Both the position numbers and the translations under genes were made by a program. Positions 41,376 through 49,328 of a stretch of 64,000 nt of DNA are shown here, one piece after another (positions within the stretch are counted from its first letter, which is position 1; each line of letters begins with the position of its first letter). This DNA comes from Oscillospiraceae bacterium (GTDB lineage: Bacteria; Bacillota; Clostridia; Oscillospirales; Oscillospiraceae), in the NCBI GenBank assembly GCA_020025305.1, contig JAHHSG010000007.1, forward strand, positions 1 through 64,000, read 5' to 3'. The notes beneath the pieces are model-generated. The model searched no databases, was not told where the DNA came from, and worked only from the letters and a program-made list of their open reading frames with translations.

Positions 41376-41429
41376 GTTAGCACCAGCTAACTTGCTGTAA
41401 GTTTACCATAGACCTCCTCCCATTGTCAA
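41376..41429 (-). promoter_or_regulatory. Flavodoxin operon promoter with GTTAG-N6-CTAAC operator
   Basis: On the minus strand TTGACA (41424-41429), 18 bases, TAAACT (41400-41405). Directly downstream, over the likely transcription start, is GTTAGC-ACCA-GCTAAC (41376-41391), a perfect palindrome. The position is ideal for repression. Confidence 0.7.
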
Positions 41430-41497
41430 TAGCGTTTTCAAAATTTTATTGACACCCTGTATGTCCACTATCCTTTCCCAAAATGTTCATTTTCCTA

Positions 41498-41547
41498 TTG
41501 ACAAATATATTCTACATGTGTAGAATTCATATATACTACAAATGTAG
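41498..41547 (+). promoter_or_regulatory. BlaI/MecI-type promoter and double operator
   Basis: TTGACA (41498-41503), 17 bases, TAGAAT (41521-41526). A perfect palindrome ATTCTACA-TG-TGTAGAAT (41509-41526) covers the spacer and -10. A second dyad CTACA-AA-TGTAG (41536-41547) lies just downstream. Both carry the TACA/TGTA core of BlaI/MecI sites. Confidence 0.9.
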
Positions 41548-41560
41548 AGGAGTGATCTAT

Positions 41561-41938
41561 ATGCGTACTTCCATCCGTAAACTGCCGGACGCCGAGCTGG
41601 AGGTCATGCAGGCGGTTTGGGCCTGCAAGTCCCCTGCATCTCGGGCAGCGATCGAAACAAAACTCAACGAAACCCGCCCCATGGCCCTCACTACGCTGCT
41701 CACGCAGTTGACCCGACTGGCCGACAAGGGCTTTCTCTCCGTGCAGAAAGAGGGGCGCAGCAACCTCTACACCCCTCTTATTACAGAGCAGGACTATCTG
41801 GCCGCACAGGGTCGGCGTTTTTTTCGCCAGCTGTGCGGCGGGAAGGTCTCCACCTTCGCAGCCGCCCTCTGTGACAGCGGCTTGACCAAGGAGGATCTGG
41901 CAGAACTGCGTGACCTGCTGGATAAGGAGGTGCTCTGA
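41561..41938 (+). CDS. BlaI/MecI family transcriptional repressor
   Basis: 125 residues from the ATG at 41561 (GAGGAGTG upstream). The winged helix shows KLPDAELEVMQAVWA and RPMALTTLLTQLTRLADKGFLSV in two blocks, then the dimerisation tail (SGLTKEDLAELRDLLDK). BlaI proteins repress their own operon and target genes until cleaved after the partner sensor is triggered. It overlaps the BlaR1-like gene by the stop/start TGATG. No beta-lactamase gene lies in the window, so the targets are elsewhere. Confidence 0.93.
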   Translation: MRTSIRKLPDAELEVMQAVWACKSPASRAAIETKLNETRPMALTTLLTQLTRLADKGFLSVQKEGRSNLYTPLITEQDYLAAQGRRFFRQLCGGKVSTFAAALCDSGLTKEDLAELRDLLDKEVL

Positions 41939-43809
41939 TGGAGGCTTTCCGTTTGTTTGCTTGTGTGCTTTTTTCCGCTATGGTGGGCTGGGCCGTTCAT
42001 AACGCGGACATGGCTACCCGTGAAAACCTGGATGAACACGACCGTCGCCCGCGATATAATAATCTGATGCTCAACGCTTTACCCCTCCCCGCCACCATCA
42101 TTGTTCTTTTGTTGGCAGCGCTTCTCTTCGTTCATCAAGTGGATGTCCTCCCCTTCTCTCTTGCGAACATCGTGGGTATTTTCTTCCAGATGACACTATA
42201 CTATATAGTGTTGCTCCTGCTTTTGCCGCTGCTGCGAAAAAAGCTCTCGGCCTCTGCCTGTGCCACGCTGTGGATGGCCCCCAATTTTCTCTATCTGGCC
42301 TTTTATGTCTTCATGGAGCAAACGGCACCCCGCTGGGTAATTTTTATCCCCCCCACGGTGTTCCGCATCTGCCTCATCGTCTGGCTGGCCGGCGTTGCGG
42401 CCATCCTGCTGTGGAAGATCACGGCCCACCTGCTCTATCGCCGGGAACTTCTCAAGGACGCCGTTCCGGTGACCGATCCGGAGATTTTAGCCCTGTGGCA
42501 GTCGGAACTGAAATACGCCAACCTAAAAAAAGCAAAGTATCCCATCTACCGCTCCCCCGCCGCCAAAACGCCCCTGTCCATCGGCCTTTTTAAGCGGAGC
42601 ATCTGCGTCATCCTGCCCCAGCGCAGCTATACAATAGACGAACTCTCTCTGATCCTGCGCCATGAACTCATCCATATCAGCCGTCGAGACGGCTCGAACA
42701 AATTCTTCCTGCTTATCTGCACCGCCCTGTGCTGGTTCAGCCCCTTCAGCTGGCTGGCCATGCACCGCAGTGCCGACGACATGGAGTTGAGCTGCGACGA
42801 GCTGGCTTTGCTGGACAGCAATGAGCAGCAGCGGAAGAAGTACGCAAGCCTCCTCTTGGAAACCGCCGGAGACGGCCGGGGCTTCAGCACCTGTCTTTCC
42901 GCCTCCGCCCAAGCCCTGCGGTATCGTATGCGCTGTGTCCTCCATCCCGGCAAAGTTTCTTCCGGCGCTTTCGCTATGGCGCTGGCCGTCTTTCTCCTGC
43001 TGTCGTCCTTTGGCAGCGTCGCCTTTGCCTTTGAATCCTATAGCGGCCAGACCGTTCTCTTCCCCGAGGGGCAGCGAAGCGAATACCGTGTGGACAATGT
43101 CCGTGACACACAGGGCAACTACTTCACCATTCAGGACGAAGAAGCATTGTGGGACTATCTCACCTCCATGACCTACACCTGTGTTCGCGGTCACTACACC
43201 TTTGAAGAAACAAACACGGAACCGCAGATTCATTACTACTCTGACTCTTCTCGGCACAGCTTTTCCGTGTCGTTCACCGAGAAAGCGGTCAAAGTGACCC
43301 CTAACACCGGCAATCGTCATGTCGCAGGCCCGTATATCTCCACGCAGGCACCTGACATGGAGAAAATCCATGCCCTGCTGCTGCCAACGGACGCCCCCGA
43401 TCCTTTCCCTCCGGAACTCCTCCTGCACTTCGATGAACGCTCCACTCCCTCCGACACACGCGCCAGTCAGTGGCTCTCCTATGTGGAGCCACAGGAAGAA
43501 CTACCCGCCGACGAAGTATGGGGCGGCCCCGAGCCGATTTGCCGCATACAGGCACCGGAGGGCTCCTCCGTGAGACTGGAATTCATCACCAGTCCCCGCT
43601 CCTATACTGTCGTGATCTGCGATGGTGACGGGCTCCGCATCGAGGAACTGGACAGTTCTGCCCTTACGGATAATGTCCTTCCCTTGCATCCTGCCACGGC
43701 CACCTATACGATCTACGCCGATTTCGATAAGCTCCCTCGTGCTTATTACCCCGAGGGCTCCATCGCCCACATGGTCTACCAGTTTACGGTACAAGCCCCT
43801 CCCGCCTGA
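41938..43809 (+). CDS. BlaR1-like M56 membrane metalloprotease with unusual sensor
   Basis: 623 residues. Four to five membrane segments surround a cytoplasmic zinc protease with HELIH (in LRHELIHISRRD, about 242) and the downstream Glu in ELSCDELALL. A last membrane segment (about 340-362) is followed by about 260 extracytoplasmic residues. That region does not show the S-x-x-K, S-x-N and K-T-G motifs of the penicillin-binding sensor of classical BlaR1, so the stimulus is probably not a covalently bound beta-lactam. It is expected to cleave the BlaI-like repressor. Confidence 0.85.
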   Translation: MEAFRLFACVLFSAMVGWAVHNADMATRENLDEHDRRPRYNNLMLNALPLPATIIVLLLAALLFVHQVDVLPFSLANIVGIFFQMTLYYIVLLLLLPLLRKKLSASACATLWMAPNFLYLAFYVFMEQTAPRWVIFIPPTVFRICLIVWLAGVAAILLWKITAHLLYRRELLKDAVPVTDPEILALWQSELKYANLKKAKYPIYRSPAAKTPLSIGLFKRSICVILPQRSYTIDELSLILRHELIHISRRDGSNKFFLLICTALCWFSPFSWLAMHRSADDMELSCDELALLDSNEQQRKKYASLLLETAGDGRGFSTCLSASAQALRYRMRCVLHPGKVSSGAFAMALAVFLLLSSFGSVAFAFESYSGQTVLFPEGQRSEYRVDNVRDTQGNYFTIQDEEALWDYLTSMTYTCVRGHYTFEETNTEPQIHYYSDSSRHSFSVSFTEKAVKVTPNTGNRHVAGPYISTQAPDMEKIHALLLPTDAPDPFPPELLLHFDERSTPSDTRASQWLSYVEPQEELPADEVWGGPEPICRIQAPEGSSVRLEFITSPRSYTVVICDGDGLRIEELDSSALTDNVLPLHPATATYTIYADFDKLPRAYYPEGSIAHMVYQFTVQAPPA

Positions 43810-43815
43810 TCCCCA

Positions 43816-43852
43816 GCCCGCCGCCCTCCACCGAGAGAGCGGCGGGCTTTTT
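43816..43852 (+). terminator. Terminator of the blaI-blaR1-like operon
   Basis: A 9-bp G/C stem (GCCCGCCGC and complement, arms 43816-43824 and 43839-43847) followed by TTTTT. Confidence 0.85.
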
Positions 43853-43896
43853 CTGTTCCTCACCCATATGCCAAGTTCCTCTGACAATTTTTTAAT

Positions 43897-43956
43897 TTAC
43901 CTATTGACTTAGTAGGTAGATAGAGGTATAATTCAACCAACCTAACAAGTAGGTAA
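43897..43956 (+). promoter_or_regulatory. isc promoter with Rrf2/IscR-type repeats
   Basis: TTGACT (43904-43909), 17 bases, TATAAT (43927-43932). ACCTA-N9-TAGGT (43899-43917) spans the -35 box and ACCTA-N5-TAGGT (43940-43954) lies over the transcription start. AGTAGGTA occurs as a direct repeat (43911-43918, 43949-43956). The Rrf2 regulator encoded in the same operon is the natural candidate to bind here. Confidence 0.75.
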
Positions 43957-44023
43957 TAAGTTTCACCCCCCCTCTCCCGCACTCCTTGCCGGGAAAGGAT
44001 CTTCATACGAAAGGACGATGATC

Positions 44024-45211
44024 ATGCAGATTTACGCTGATAACGCCGCCACTACAAAGATGAGTGCGACAGCTGTCCATGCCATGCTCCCCTACCTGGC
44101 AGAAATCTATGGCAACCCCTCCAGCCTCCACTCCGTAGGCCAGCAGGCCAACGAGGCGCTGTGCGATGCCCGCGCAAGAATTGCCGCGCTGCTAGGCTGT
44201 AACGCCAGAGAAATCACCTTCACCTCCGGCGGCAGCGAAGCCGACAACCAGGCCATTATTTCCGCCGCCATCCGAGGCGCTGCTAAAGGGAAAAAACACA
44301 TCATTTCCACGGCTTTTGAGCACCATGCCGTGCTCCACACGCTGCAAAAGCTCCAGAAGCAGGGTTTCGAGGTGGAGCTGCTGGATGTTCATGAAAATGG
44401 TCTTGTGACACCTGAGCAGGTGCGAGATGCCATCCGTGAGGACACATGTCTTGTGACAATCATGTACGCCAACAATGAAATTGGCACTGTGCAGCCCATC
44501 CCCGAGATCGGCGCTGTCTGCCGCGAGAAGGGCGTTCTCTTCCATACCGATGCCGTACAGGCCGCAGGTCATCTTCACATTGATGTGAAGGCACAGAACA
44601 TTGATATGCTCTCCCTCTCCGCCCATAAGTTCCACGGCCCCAAGGGGATCGGCGTTTTGTACGCCCGCCGTGGTGTGTGGTTGGAAAATCTCATTGAGGG
44701 CGGCGCACAGGAGCACGGTAAGCGAGCCGGCACAGAAAATCTCCCTGCGATCATGGGCATGACCGCCGCATTGGAGGATGCCTGTGCCAATATGGAGCGC
44801 AACAATGCCAAGCTGATTCCCCTGCGGGATCGTCTCATGGACGGTCTTTCTCAAATTCCGCATTCCATTCTCAACGGCGACCGGACTTCCCGGCTTCCCG
44901 GCAACGTACACTTCTGCTTTGAGGCCATCGAGGGCGAGTCCCTCCTGCTTTTGCTGGACGACAAGGGCGTACAGGCTTCCTCCGGTTCTGCCTGCACCTC
45001 CGGCTCTCTGGACCCCAGCCACGTCCTGCTGGCCATCGGCCGACCCCACGAGATTGCCCACGGCTCTTTGCGTCTGTCCCTCTCTGCGGAGACGACGGTG
45101 GAGGAAGTGGACTATATGATTGAGGCCGTCACCGATGTGGTGGCATACCTGCGCAGCATCTCCCCGGTCTGGCGTGATTTGCAGACAGGTAAGCAGACAT
45201 TTGCAATTTGA
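44024..45211 (+). CDS. iscS: Cysteine desulfurase IscS/NifS type
   Basis: 395 residues from the ATG at 44024 (AAGGA 8 bases upstream; an ATG at 44018 is too close). The N-terminus is MQIYADNAATTKM, the PLP lysine is in SLSAHKFHGPKGIG (about 204), and the active cysteine is in SSGSACTSGSLDPSH (about 325). It removes sulfur from cysteine and passes it as persulfide to the scaffold encoded next. First gene of the iscS-iscU-rrf2 operon. Confidence 0.95.
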   Translation: MQIYADNAATTKMSATAVHAMLPYLAEIYGNPSSLHSVGQQANEALCDARARIAALLGCNAREITFTSGGSEADNQAIISAAIRGAAKGKKHIISTAFEHHAVLHTLQKLQKQGFEVELLDVHENGLVTPEQVRDAIREDTCLVTIMYANNEIGTVQPIPEIGAVCREKGVLFHTDAVQAAGHLHIDVKAQNIDMLSLSAHKFHGPKGIGVLYARRGVWLENLIEGGAQEHGKRAGTENLPAIMGMTAALEDACANMERNNAKLIPLRDRLMDGLSQIPHSILNGDRTSRLPGNVHFCFEAIEGESLLLLLDDKGVQASSGSACTSGSLDPSHVLLAIGRPHEIAHGSLRLSLSAETTVEEVDYMIEAVTDVVAYLRSISPVWRDLQTGKQTFAI

Positions 45212-45232
45212 TGATAAGTGAGGTAAAATAAT

Positions 45233-45667
45233 ATGGCTCTTTATAGTGATAAGGTGATGGATCATTTCCGCAATCCCCGCAATGTGGGTGTAATGGAAAA
45301 TGCTGACGGCGTAGGTGAGGTCGGCAACGCCAAGTGCGGTGATATTATGAAGATCTATCTCAAGATTGAAAATGACATCATCGTGGATGCCAAGTTCGAG
45401 ACCTTTGGCTGCGGCAGCGCCATTGCTTCCAGCTCTATGGCCACCGAGCTCATCAAAGGGCATCCTGTATCTGATGCTCTGGCGCTTACCAATAAAGCGG
45501 TGGTAGAGGCGCTGGACGGGCTGCCCGCCCACAAGATTCACTGCTCCGTTTTGGCCGAGGAGGCCATTAAGCGGGCATTGCAGGACTATTACGAGAGAAA
45601 CGGCATTGCCTATGACCGCAGCCAGTTCCCTGACTGCGAAAACTGTGCCCACTGTCGCGACCATTAA
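45233..45667 (+). CDS. iscU: Fe-S cluster scaffold IscU
   Basis: 144 residues. The three cluster cysteines are in NAKCGDIMKI, FGCGSAIAS and KIHCSVLAEEAI. The protein has an extra C-terminal CENCAHCRDH motif, seen in clostridial members but absent from the enterobacterial protein. It assembles clusters with sulfur from IscS. GAGG precedes the start, 22 bases after iscS. Confidence 0.94.
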   Translation: MALYSDKVMDHFRNPRNVGVMENADGVGEVGNAKCGDIMKIYLKIENDIIVDAKFETFGCGSAIASSSMATELIKGHPVSDALALTNKAVVEALDGLPAHKIHCSVLAEEAIKRALQDYYERNGIAYDRSQFPDCENCAHCRDH

Positions 45668-45710
45668 ACCGGGCAGGGGCGAAACTCTTTGAAATTCGAG
45701 GTGATTTTGG

Positions 45711-46121
45711 ATGATGATTTCTTCCCGTGGACGCTATGCGCTGCGCGTTATGATTGATTTGGCAGAGCACCGCGACGAAGGACTCATTCCCATGAAGGAT
45801 GTAGCCCAGCGGCAGGACCTGTCGCTGAAATATCTGGAGCGCATCCTCCCTGTACTCAGCAAAAATCACTACATAGAAGGCACCCACGGCAAGGGCGGCG
45901 GCTACCGGCTGACCCGCGCCCCGGAGGAGTATCGAGTGAGTGACATTCTGCGTCTGACAGAGGGCGATTTGGCCCCTGTAGCCTGCCTCTCCTGCGACGC
46001 AGAGAAGTGCCAGCGGGAGGACTCCTGCCGCACTCACCCTTTGTGGACGGGTCTGTACGATGTCATCACCAATTATCTCGACCATGTGACCATCGCGGAC
46101 TTGATGGAGAAAAACACATAA
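45711..46121 (+). CDS. Rrf2 family transcriptional regulator (IscR-like)
   Basis: 136 residues. The winged helix has SSRGRYALRVMIDLAEH and ISLKYLE-like QDLSLKYLERIL, then GTHGKGGGYRL. Three cysteines in CLSCDAEKCQREDSC lie where IscR binds its cluster. It probably senses Fe-S status and regulates the operon through the repeats at 43897-43956. The ribosome binding site is GAGGTG. A second ATG at 45714 is equally possible. Confidence 0.93.
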   Translation: MMISSRGRYALRVMIDLAEHRDEGLIPMKDVAQRQDLSLKYLERILPVLSKNHYIEGTHGKGGGYRLTRAPEEYRVSDILRLTEGDLAPVACLSCDAEKCQREDSCRTHPLWTGLYDVITNYLDHVTIADLMEKNT

Positions 46122-46128
46122 CCGCAAC

Positions 46129-46169
46129 AAAAAGCTGCGTACCCTTGAAAGTGGGTACGCAGCTTTTTT
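46129..46169. terminator. Bidirectional terminator after the isc operon
   Basis: A 15-16-bp perfect stem (AAAAAGCTGCGTACCC and complement) with a 7-9-base loop between the convergent rrf2 and cob phosphatase genes. Confidence 0.88.
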
Positions 46170-46740
46170 ATGTAATACTTTTCTCCAGCGTAAGGACACC
46201 ATTTTCATACCCACAGGCCACGCAAGACCCGTTAGGCACATGGTAATCGTAGAAGTCGCGATGTGGGCAGGCATATGCCTCCAACACCGACATAATCACT
46301 CCGCCATGTACCACGAAGGCCACGCAGCAGCCTTCCGGCAGCTTTTGCATACACTCCTGAAACGTCTCACAGCAGCGGCGCTTAAAGTCCGCTACCTGTT
46401 CTCCGCCGGGGATCGCCCCCTGGCACATCGTGTCCAGCCACCGCTGATAGTCCGCATTGCCGCTCAATTCCGTGGCCGTCCGGCCCTCGAACACCCCGAA
46501 GTCCGTCTCCCGCAGTCCCTCTTCCACCCGGGCCGTCAGGTGGGGAAACAGCAGCTGCGCCGTCTGCCGCGTGCGCCGCATGGGACTTATAAACAAATAG
46601 TCGGCGGTAAGCTCTTCCTCCCGCAGCTGCCGGACCTGCTCAACACCCAAAGGGCACAAGGGCTCATCGGTGCGGCCGATGTACCGCCGCTCCAGATTGC
46701 CCGCCGTGGCCCCGTGCCGGACAAATAGCACCCGGATCAC
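46168..46740 (-). CDS. Histidine phosphatase, probable alpha-ribazole phosphatase
   Basis: 190 residues from a GTG at 46740 whose bases overlap the cobS stop (GTGA); GGGGGA lies 8 bases upstream. The catalytic RHG motif is VLFVRHGATAGN, with ISPMRRTRQTA, RETDFGVFEG and VHGGVI completing the phosphoglycerate-mutase-like site. Within the cob cluster the likely reaction is removal of phosphate from alpha-ribazole-5'-phosphate (CobC). The exact substrate is inferred from context. Confidence 0.85.
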   Translation of the reverse strand: MIRVLFVRHGATAGNLERRYIGRTDEPLCPLGVEQVRQLREEELTADYLFISPMRRTRQTAQLLFPHLTARVEEGLRETDFGVFEGRTATELSGNADYQRWLDTMCQGAIPGGEQVADFKRRCCETFQECMQKLPEGCCVAFVVHGGVIMSVLEAYACPHRDFYDYHVPNGSCVACGYENGVLTLEKSIT

Positions 46741-47501
46741 AGCACCAGTCCCCCGATCCATGCGCCGGCCAGGCACAAAAGCTCACACATCTGCAGGAAA
46801 AATCCTGCGGTGTCCCCGGTGACACCTCCGAATTGTCGTAATACCAGCCGCCGATAAATCGCTGTCCAGATGGCAGCTGCCGCTAGCATAAACCACGAAA
46901 GGCGCACTGCCAGAACCACCATCACGCCGCAAGTCACCACCAACAGCACCGCCAGTACCACCGTTGAGCGGTTTTTCTGCACATTCTGGGTGAAAGCCCG
47001 CAGCATCCCACTCTTCCGCGCACTGGGCAGGCGGACGGCACAGAGCGCAGAAAGGATGCGTGAGAGCACAAAAACAAGGCACAGCACCGGCACGATGCCC
47101 ATGCGGTACACTTCTGAGAGCAGTGCCACATCCAAAAGGAGATAAATGCCGCAGTAGATGACAGCAAAGGCACCACAGTTGGGATCTTTCAAAATCTCCA
47201 GTTTTCTCTCCCGTGTCTGGTGAGAGGACAGTGCATCCACCGTGTCCATATAGCCGTCCATGTGGATGCCGCCGGTGATCAGCAGCGGCACGCAGGCCCC
47301 CACCGCCGAGAAAAGCAGCGACGAGGCTTTCAGATACACGCACAGCGCATACCATGCCAGCAGTCCGGCACCGCACAGTATACCTACCGCCGGAAAAAAG
47401 CAGAGGGTATATTTGGTATTCCGTTCATTCCACTCAAATTGAGGGACAGGCAGGATGCTGTAGGTGGAGATTGCCACCAACAGCGGCTCAAAAAATTTCA
47501 C
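46737..47501 (-). CDS. cobS: Adenosylcobinamide-GDP ribazoletransferase
   Basis: 254 residues, a multi-pass membrane protein. Family blocks include ISTYSILPVP near the start, GGIHMDGYMDTVDALSSH (metal-binding Asp residues) and LKDPNCGAFAV. It joins adenosylcobinamide-GDP to alpha-ribazole, the last assembly step of cobalamin. The start is a GTG overlapping the end of cobU by 14 bases, with AAAGGAG upstream. Confidence 0.94.
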   Translation of the reverse strand: MKFFEPLLVAISTYSILPVPQFEWNERNTKYTLCFFPAVGILCGAGLLAWYALCVYLKASSLLFSAVGACVPLLITGGIHMDGYMDTVDALSSHQTRERKLEILKDPNCGAFAVIYCGIYLLLDVALLSEVYRMGIVPVLCLVFVLSRILSALCAVRLPSARKSGMLRAFTQNVQKNRSTVVLAVLLVVTCGVMVVLAVRLSWFMLAAAAIWTAIYRRLVLRQFGGVTGDTAGFFLQMCELLCLAGAWIGGLVL

Positions 47502-48009
47502 AGGCCGCTCCTTTCTCCCATACCGCTGCCCCGTCCCGCATCTTCACAACGCCGTCTGCCTCGTCGGAGAGCCGGGCATTGAGCCACGCCATATCCCGGA
47601 TATAGGCCGCCGTCTCCCCCTCATATTCCCCGGCACACAGCCCGGAGATGGTGACAGCCAGCAGCACACCGCAGCGCTGCCGCAGCTGCTGAATATCCGC
47701 CAGCACATCCCGGCCGCAGCCGCCGCGCTCAAATACGACATTCGCCAGTAGATTGGAGACATCCTCCAGCAGCACCACGCTCTCCGGCGTCACCGGTGCG
47801 TCTCCCACACGGTGGGGTAGTTCCAGCGTCTCAAAGGCCAGATGCGCCCGCTGGGCACGGTGCTTTTCAATGCGATCATGGTTTTCGGCATTCTGCTCCA
47901 TCATGGTGGCAATATAGTATCGCCCAGCACAGCTCCGAGACACCAATGCCTCTGCATATCGACTCTTGCCGCTGCTGTTAGGACCTGCTATTAAAACTAG
48001 CTTTCCCAT
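47488..48009 (-). CDS. cobU: Adenosylcobinamide kinase/guanylyltransferase
   Basis: 173 residues from the ATG at 48009 (GGGGAGGG upstream; an upstream in-frame start would overlap cobT). The P-loop is LIAGPNSSGKSRYAEAL, followed by YYIATM and VVLLEDVSNLLANVVFE. It phosphorylates adenosylcobinamide and then attaches GMP, supplying the CobS substrate. It overlaps cobS and lies 20 bases after cobT. Confidence 0.93.
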   Translation of the reverse strand: MGKLVLIAGPNSSGKSRYAEALVSRSCAGRYYIATMMEQNAENHDRIEKHRAQRAHLAFETLELPHRVGDAPVTPESVVLLEDVSNLLANVVFERGGCGRDVLADIQQLRQRCGVLLAVTISGLCAGEYEGETAAYIRDMAWLNARLSDEADGVVKMRDGAAVWEKGAACEIF

Positions 48010-48029
48010 AGGATCTCCCTCCCCTATCA

Positions 48030-49112
48030 TCAAGGCGTGAATTTGTCTCCCTCCCGGATCTCGTCCAAATACTCATCATTGATGCCGGCCTCATCAAAGG
48101 TGGCCATGCCGTTGATGACGGCGCAGGCCGCCTCCAATACCTTAAATGCAATGGGACAGCCGCTGCCCTCGCCCAAGCGCATCCCCAACATCAGTATGGG
48201 CTGCAGGTCCATGGCCTCCATAGCCAGCTGATAACCGATCTCATAGGAGGCATGGCTGGGAATGAGATAGTTTTGCACCACAGGACACAGCCGCACAGCG
48301 CACAGTGCTGCCACCGCGGAGATAAACCCGTCGATGACCACCGGGCGATGGGTTGCTGCCGTACCCAGAAAGGCGCCGCACATGGCGGCAATATCAAAGC
48401 CGCCCACCTTAGCCAAAACATCTATCACATCCTTGGGATCGGGGTGATTGATGGAAATGGCCTCACGGATCACCCGCTTCTTCGTTAAAAAGCTCTCGTC
48501 GGTGACACCGCCGCCGCGGCCTGTGACTTTCTCTACCTCCTCCCCCAGCAGTACAGACAAAACAGCAGAAGAGGTGGTGGTATTGCCGATCCCCATTTCG
48601 CCGATGCCGATTACATCCGCCTCTGTCTCCTGCGCCATGCGCACGCCGGTCAGCAGTGCCGTCAGCGCCTGCTCCCGTGTCATGGCGGGGCCTTCTGCAA
48701 TATTCTGCGTGCCGTAGGCAATCTTGCAATCCACGACGGCGCTGTCCCGGATCTCAGCATTGACACCCACATCGCACACGGTGATGCCGCATCCGAAATA
48801 CTTCGTCAGCGCCGAAGCGCCGGTCTTGGCACGGGTCAGATTGATCGTCTGCTGCAGCGTCACACTCTGGGGCGCACTGGAAACGCCCTCCTCTACCACG
48901 CCATTATCCGCGGCAAAAACCAGCAGATGCTGCTTTTTCACCTCATTATGTACCTTTCCGGTGATACCTGCCAGCTGGACAGAAAAATCCTCCAATCGCC
49001 CCAAGCTGCCCGGCGGCTTTGCCAGCTGCGCCTGACGGCGCCGCGCTGCTTCCATAGCCTCCCGATTCGGCTGCTCAATCGCCGCAAGTATCTGTTCCAG
49101 TAATTCTTCCAT
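48030..49112 (-). CDS. cobT: Nicotinate-nucleotide-dimethylbenzimidazole phosphoribosyltransferase
   Basis: 360 residues from the ATG at 49112 (AGGAGGG 7 bases upstream; an in-frame TTG at 49118 is too close). Typical blocks are KPPGSLGRLED, FAADNGVVEEGVS, IGEMGIGNTTTSSA and GGFDIAAMCGAFLG. It activates the lower ligand base of cobalamin to alpha-ribazole phosphate. First gene of the cobT-cobU-cobS-phosphatase operon. No cobalamin riboswitch was recognised upstream. Confidence 0.95.
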   Translation of the reverse strand: MEELLEQILAAIEQPNREAMEAARRRQAQLAKPPGSLGRLEDFSVQLAGITGKVHNEVKKQHLLVFAADNGVVEEGVSSAPQSVTLQQTINLTRAKTGASALTKYFGCGITVCDVGVNAEIRDSAVVDCKIAYGTQNIAEGPAMTREQALTALLTGVRMAQETEADVIGIGEMGIGNTTTSSAVLSVLLGEEVEKVTGRGGGVTDESFLTKKRVIREAISINHPDPKDVIDVLAKVGGFDIAAMCGAFLGTAATHRPVVIDGFISAVAALCAVRLCPVVQNYLIPSHASYEIGYQLAMEAMDLQPILMLGMRLGEGSGCPIAFKVLEAACAVINGMATFDEAGINDEYLDEIREGDKFTP

Positions 49113-49280
49113 CTCCAATCCCTCCTACGAATGTCCCTGCTAATTTTCCCGCTTGAAAACGCCGCAAAAATTCCCAAACTGTCACCATACCGCAGATTGG
49201 TTTATCTGTGGCTGTAAGCACTTCTCAAAAGGAAATAAATTACACTTATTTTACTCCTATTTTCCCTCTTTTGTCAACAA

Positions 49281-49313
49281 AGCGGCGCAGTCCCGCCACG
49301 AGACTGCGCCGCT
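49281..49313 (-). terminator. Terminator after the DUF364 gene
   Basis: A 12-bp perfect stem (AGCGGCGCAGTC and complement, arms 49281-49292 and 49302-49313), with a TTTGTT run on the minus strand. Confidence 0.8.
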
Positions 49314-49328
49314 GATCCTGTTTATTTT

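Noticed and set aside
44192..45664. 490-codon open frame on the minus strand
   Set aside because: Antisense to iscS and iscU, which carry all expected catalytic motifs. The frame has no ribosome binding site or recognisable motif.
49113..49280. Possible cobalamin riboswitch upstream of cobT
   Set aside because: The gap is long enough, but I could not find the conserved B12-box or the other core elements on the minus strand.
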